A stretch of 6,169 nt of DNA, taken from contig JAZASR010000078.1 in assembly GCA_036343175.1 (NCBI GenBank), forward strand, positions 1 through 6,169, written 5' to 3'. The notes beneath the pieces are model-generated. The model did not search any database, was not told where the DNA came from, and saw only the letters and a program-made list of their open reading frames with translations. Origin of the DNA: JAEEJA01 sp036343175. GTDB taxonomy: Bacteria; Bacillota; Clostridia; Lachnospirales; Lachnospiraceae. The position numbers and the translations under genes are program-made. Positions 5,626 to 6,169 of the stretch are shown one piece after another; the first letter of the stretch is position 1, and each line of letters opens with the position of its first letter.

Positions 5626-6129
5626 ATGCTTAACCCAAAACACATTTTGATATGTATCCTTGTCGCAGGCTTGTTTTTCACTTTGCCGGCCTGTTCGAAC
5701 GTGACTGATACTAAAACTCCCACGTCAGCAACCTCAACAAGATCGTCGAACTATAAGGCGCCTGATATGCCGGATAACATGGATCACGAACCTCCGGCTG
5801 GAATGGGATTCGACATTTCAAATGAAGATATCTTCGAGAAGGGTTATTATGCAGTTCAATACGATACATTCTCAGGTGCTTATTTTTCGTGGTCATCGAC
5901 AAACAATTCCGATTCAGACATAGAGTGGAGCGTATATGTTTCCGATGAGAAACTCACGGAAGATGAGATCAAGGAGTTATCCAAAACGAAATCTCTTGGG
6001 GTCAATGAAGGCTCGGACGCAGTAGCAGAGGGGCAGTGGATAATTGTTATTTGTAACATAAATAAAGAGACTGCAGATGCACCGGTCGACTCGACTTTCC
6101 ATCTCTCAAGTTTCAGGGACTATGCATGA
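5626..6129 (+). CDS. Small secreted lipoprotein of unknown function
   Basis: The 167-residue product starts with a lipoprotein signal peptide: a short basic-polar start (MLNPKH), a hydrophobic core (ILICILVAGLFF, 7-18) and the lipobox LPAC with the acylated cysteine at residue 23. After lipid attachment and cleavage by signal peptidase II it should sit on the outer face of the membrane. A Ser/Thr-rich linker (about 24-45) leads to a short acidic domain (about 60-167) with GYYAVQYDTFSGAYFSWSS (73-91) and EGQWIIVICNIN (135-146), which looks beta-rich. I recognise no named family. The ribosome binding site GGAGGAG gives a confident start. The stop overlaps the next start as ATGA (6126-6129), so the two genes are probably translated together. 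Confidence 0.82.
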   Translation: MLNPKHILICILVAGLFFTLPACSNVTDTKTPTSATSTRSSNYKAPDMPDNMDHEPPAGMGFDISNEDIFEKGYYAVQYDTFSGAYFSWSSTNNSDSDIEWSVYVSDEKLTEDEIKELSKTKSLGVNEGSDAVAEGQWIIVICNINKETADAPVDSTFHLSSFRDYA

Positions 6130-6169
6130 CGGCTCTCAAGTCCTGGTATAAAGATGAACAGATTGAGAA
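6126..6169 (+). CDS. 5' end of a gene coupled to the lipoprotein, cut by the window edge
   Basis: An ATG at 6126 overlaps the lipoprotein stop in an ATGA junction. It is preceded by AGGGA (6115-6119) at a 6-base spacing, an appropriate ribosome binding site lying inside the lipoprotein gene. The frame stays open to the end, giving MTALKSWYKDEQIE, a plausible hydrophilic, partly helical N-terminus. Fourteen residues are too few to name a family. The overlap suggests translational coupling with the lipoprotein. Confidence 0.55.
   Translation, partial: MTALKSWYKDEQIE

Noticed and set aside
1..6169. CRISPR array, tRNA, rRNA or insertion sequence
   Set aside because: I saw no regularly spaced repeats, no cloverleaf or rRNA-like sequence, no transposase and no terminal repeats with target duplications.

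Overview
The window reads as a chromosomal segment of a Gram-positive anaerobe, most likely a member of the Clostridia (Bacillota). The grounds are strong AGGAGG-type ribosome binding sites, extended -10 (TGnTATAAT) promoters, a Rho-independent terminator with a T-tract, a firmicute-style ECF sigma factor, and a codon-biased xylulose-5-phosphate/fructose-6-phosphate phosphoketolase. The genus cannot be fixed from the sequence alone.

Layout, left to right. Bases 1-147 hold no intact gene. A minus-strand ECF sigma factor occupies 148-651, and the anti-sigma gene that usually follows such factors is not present intact. A 465-bp divergent intergenic region (652-1116) is rich in dyads: a 12-bp palindrome next to the sigma factor's ribosome binding site, three TGTACA cores, a perfect 13-bp inverted repeat, and an extended -10 promoter with a 10-bp palindrome just downstream. 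An LCMT/PPM1-family SAM-dependent methyltransferase follows on the plus strand (1117-1914). Next is the full-length phosphoketolase gene xfp (2029-4416), monocistronic by appearance, with its own strong ribosome binding site and a textbook terminator (4448-4484).

After the terminator, a second extended -10 promoter, nearly identical over 21 bases to the one before the methyltransferase, precedes an unrecognised two-helix membrane protein (4625-5398). A 42-residue fragment resembling the NAD(P)-binding N-terminus of a Gfo/Idh/MocA-type oxidoreductase follows (5404-5532). A small lipoprotein (5626-6129) comes next. Its stop codon overlaps the start of a further gene (6126 onward) that runs off the right edge.

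The phosphoketolase makes acetyl phosphate from sugar phosphates. Nothing else in the window is an obvious metabolic partner, and the genes look like independent transcription units apart from the coupled lipoprotein pair. I see no convincing new multi-gene system. The points most worth a second look are the duplicated promoter element, the dyad-rich divergent region, the oxidoreductase fragment, the apparently partnerless sigma factor and the coupled lipoprotein pair.
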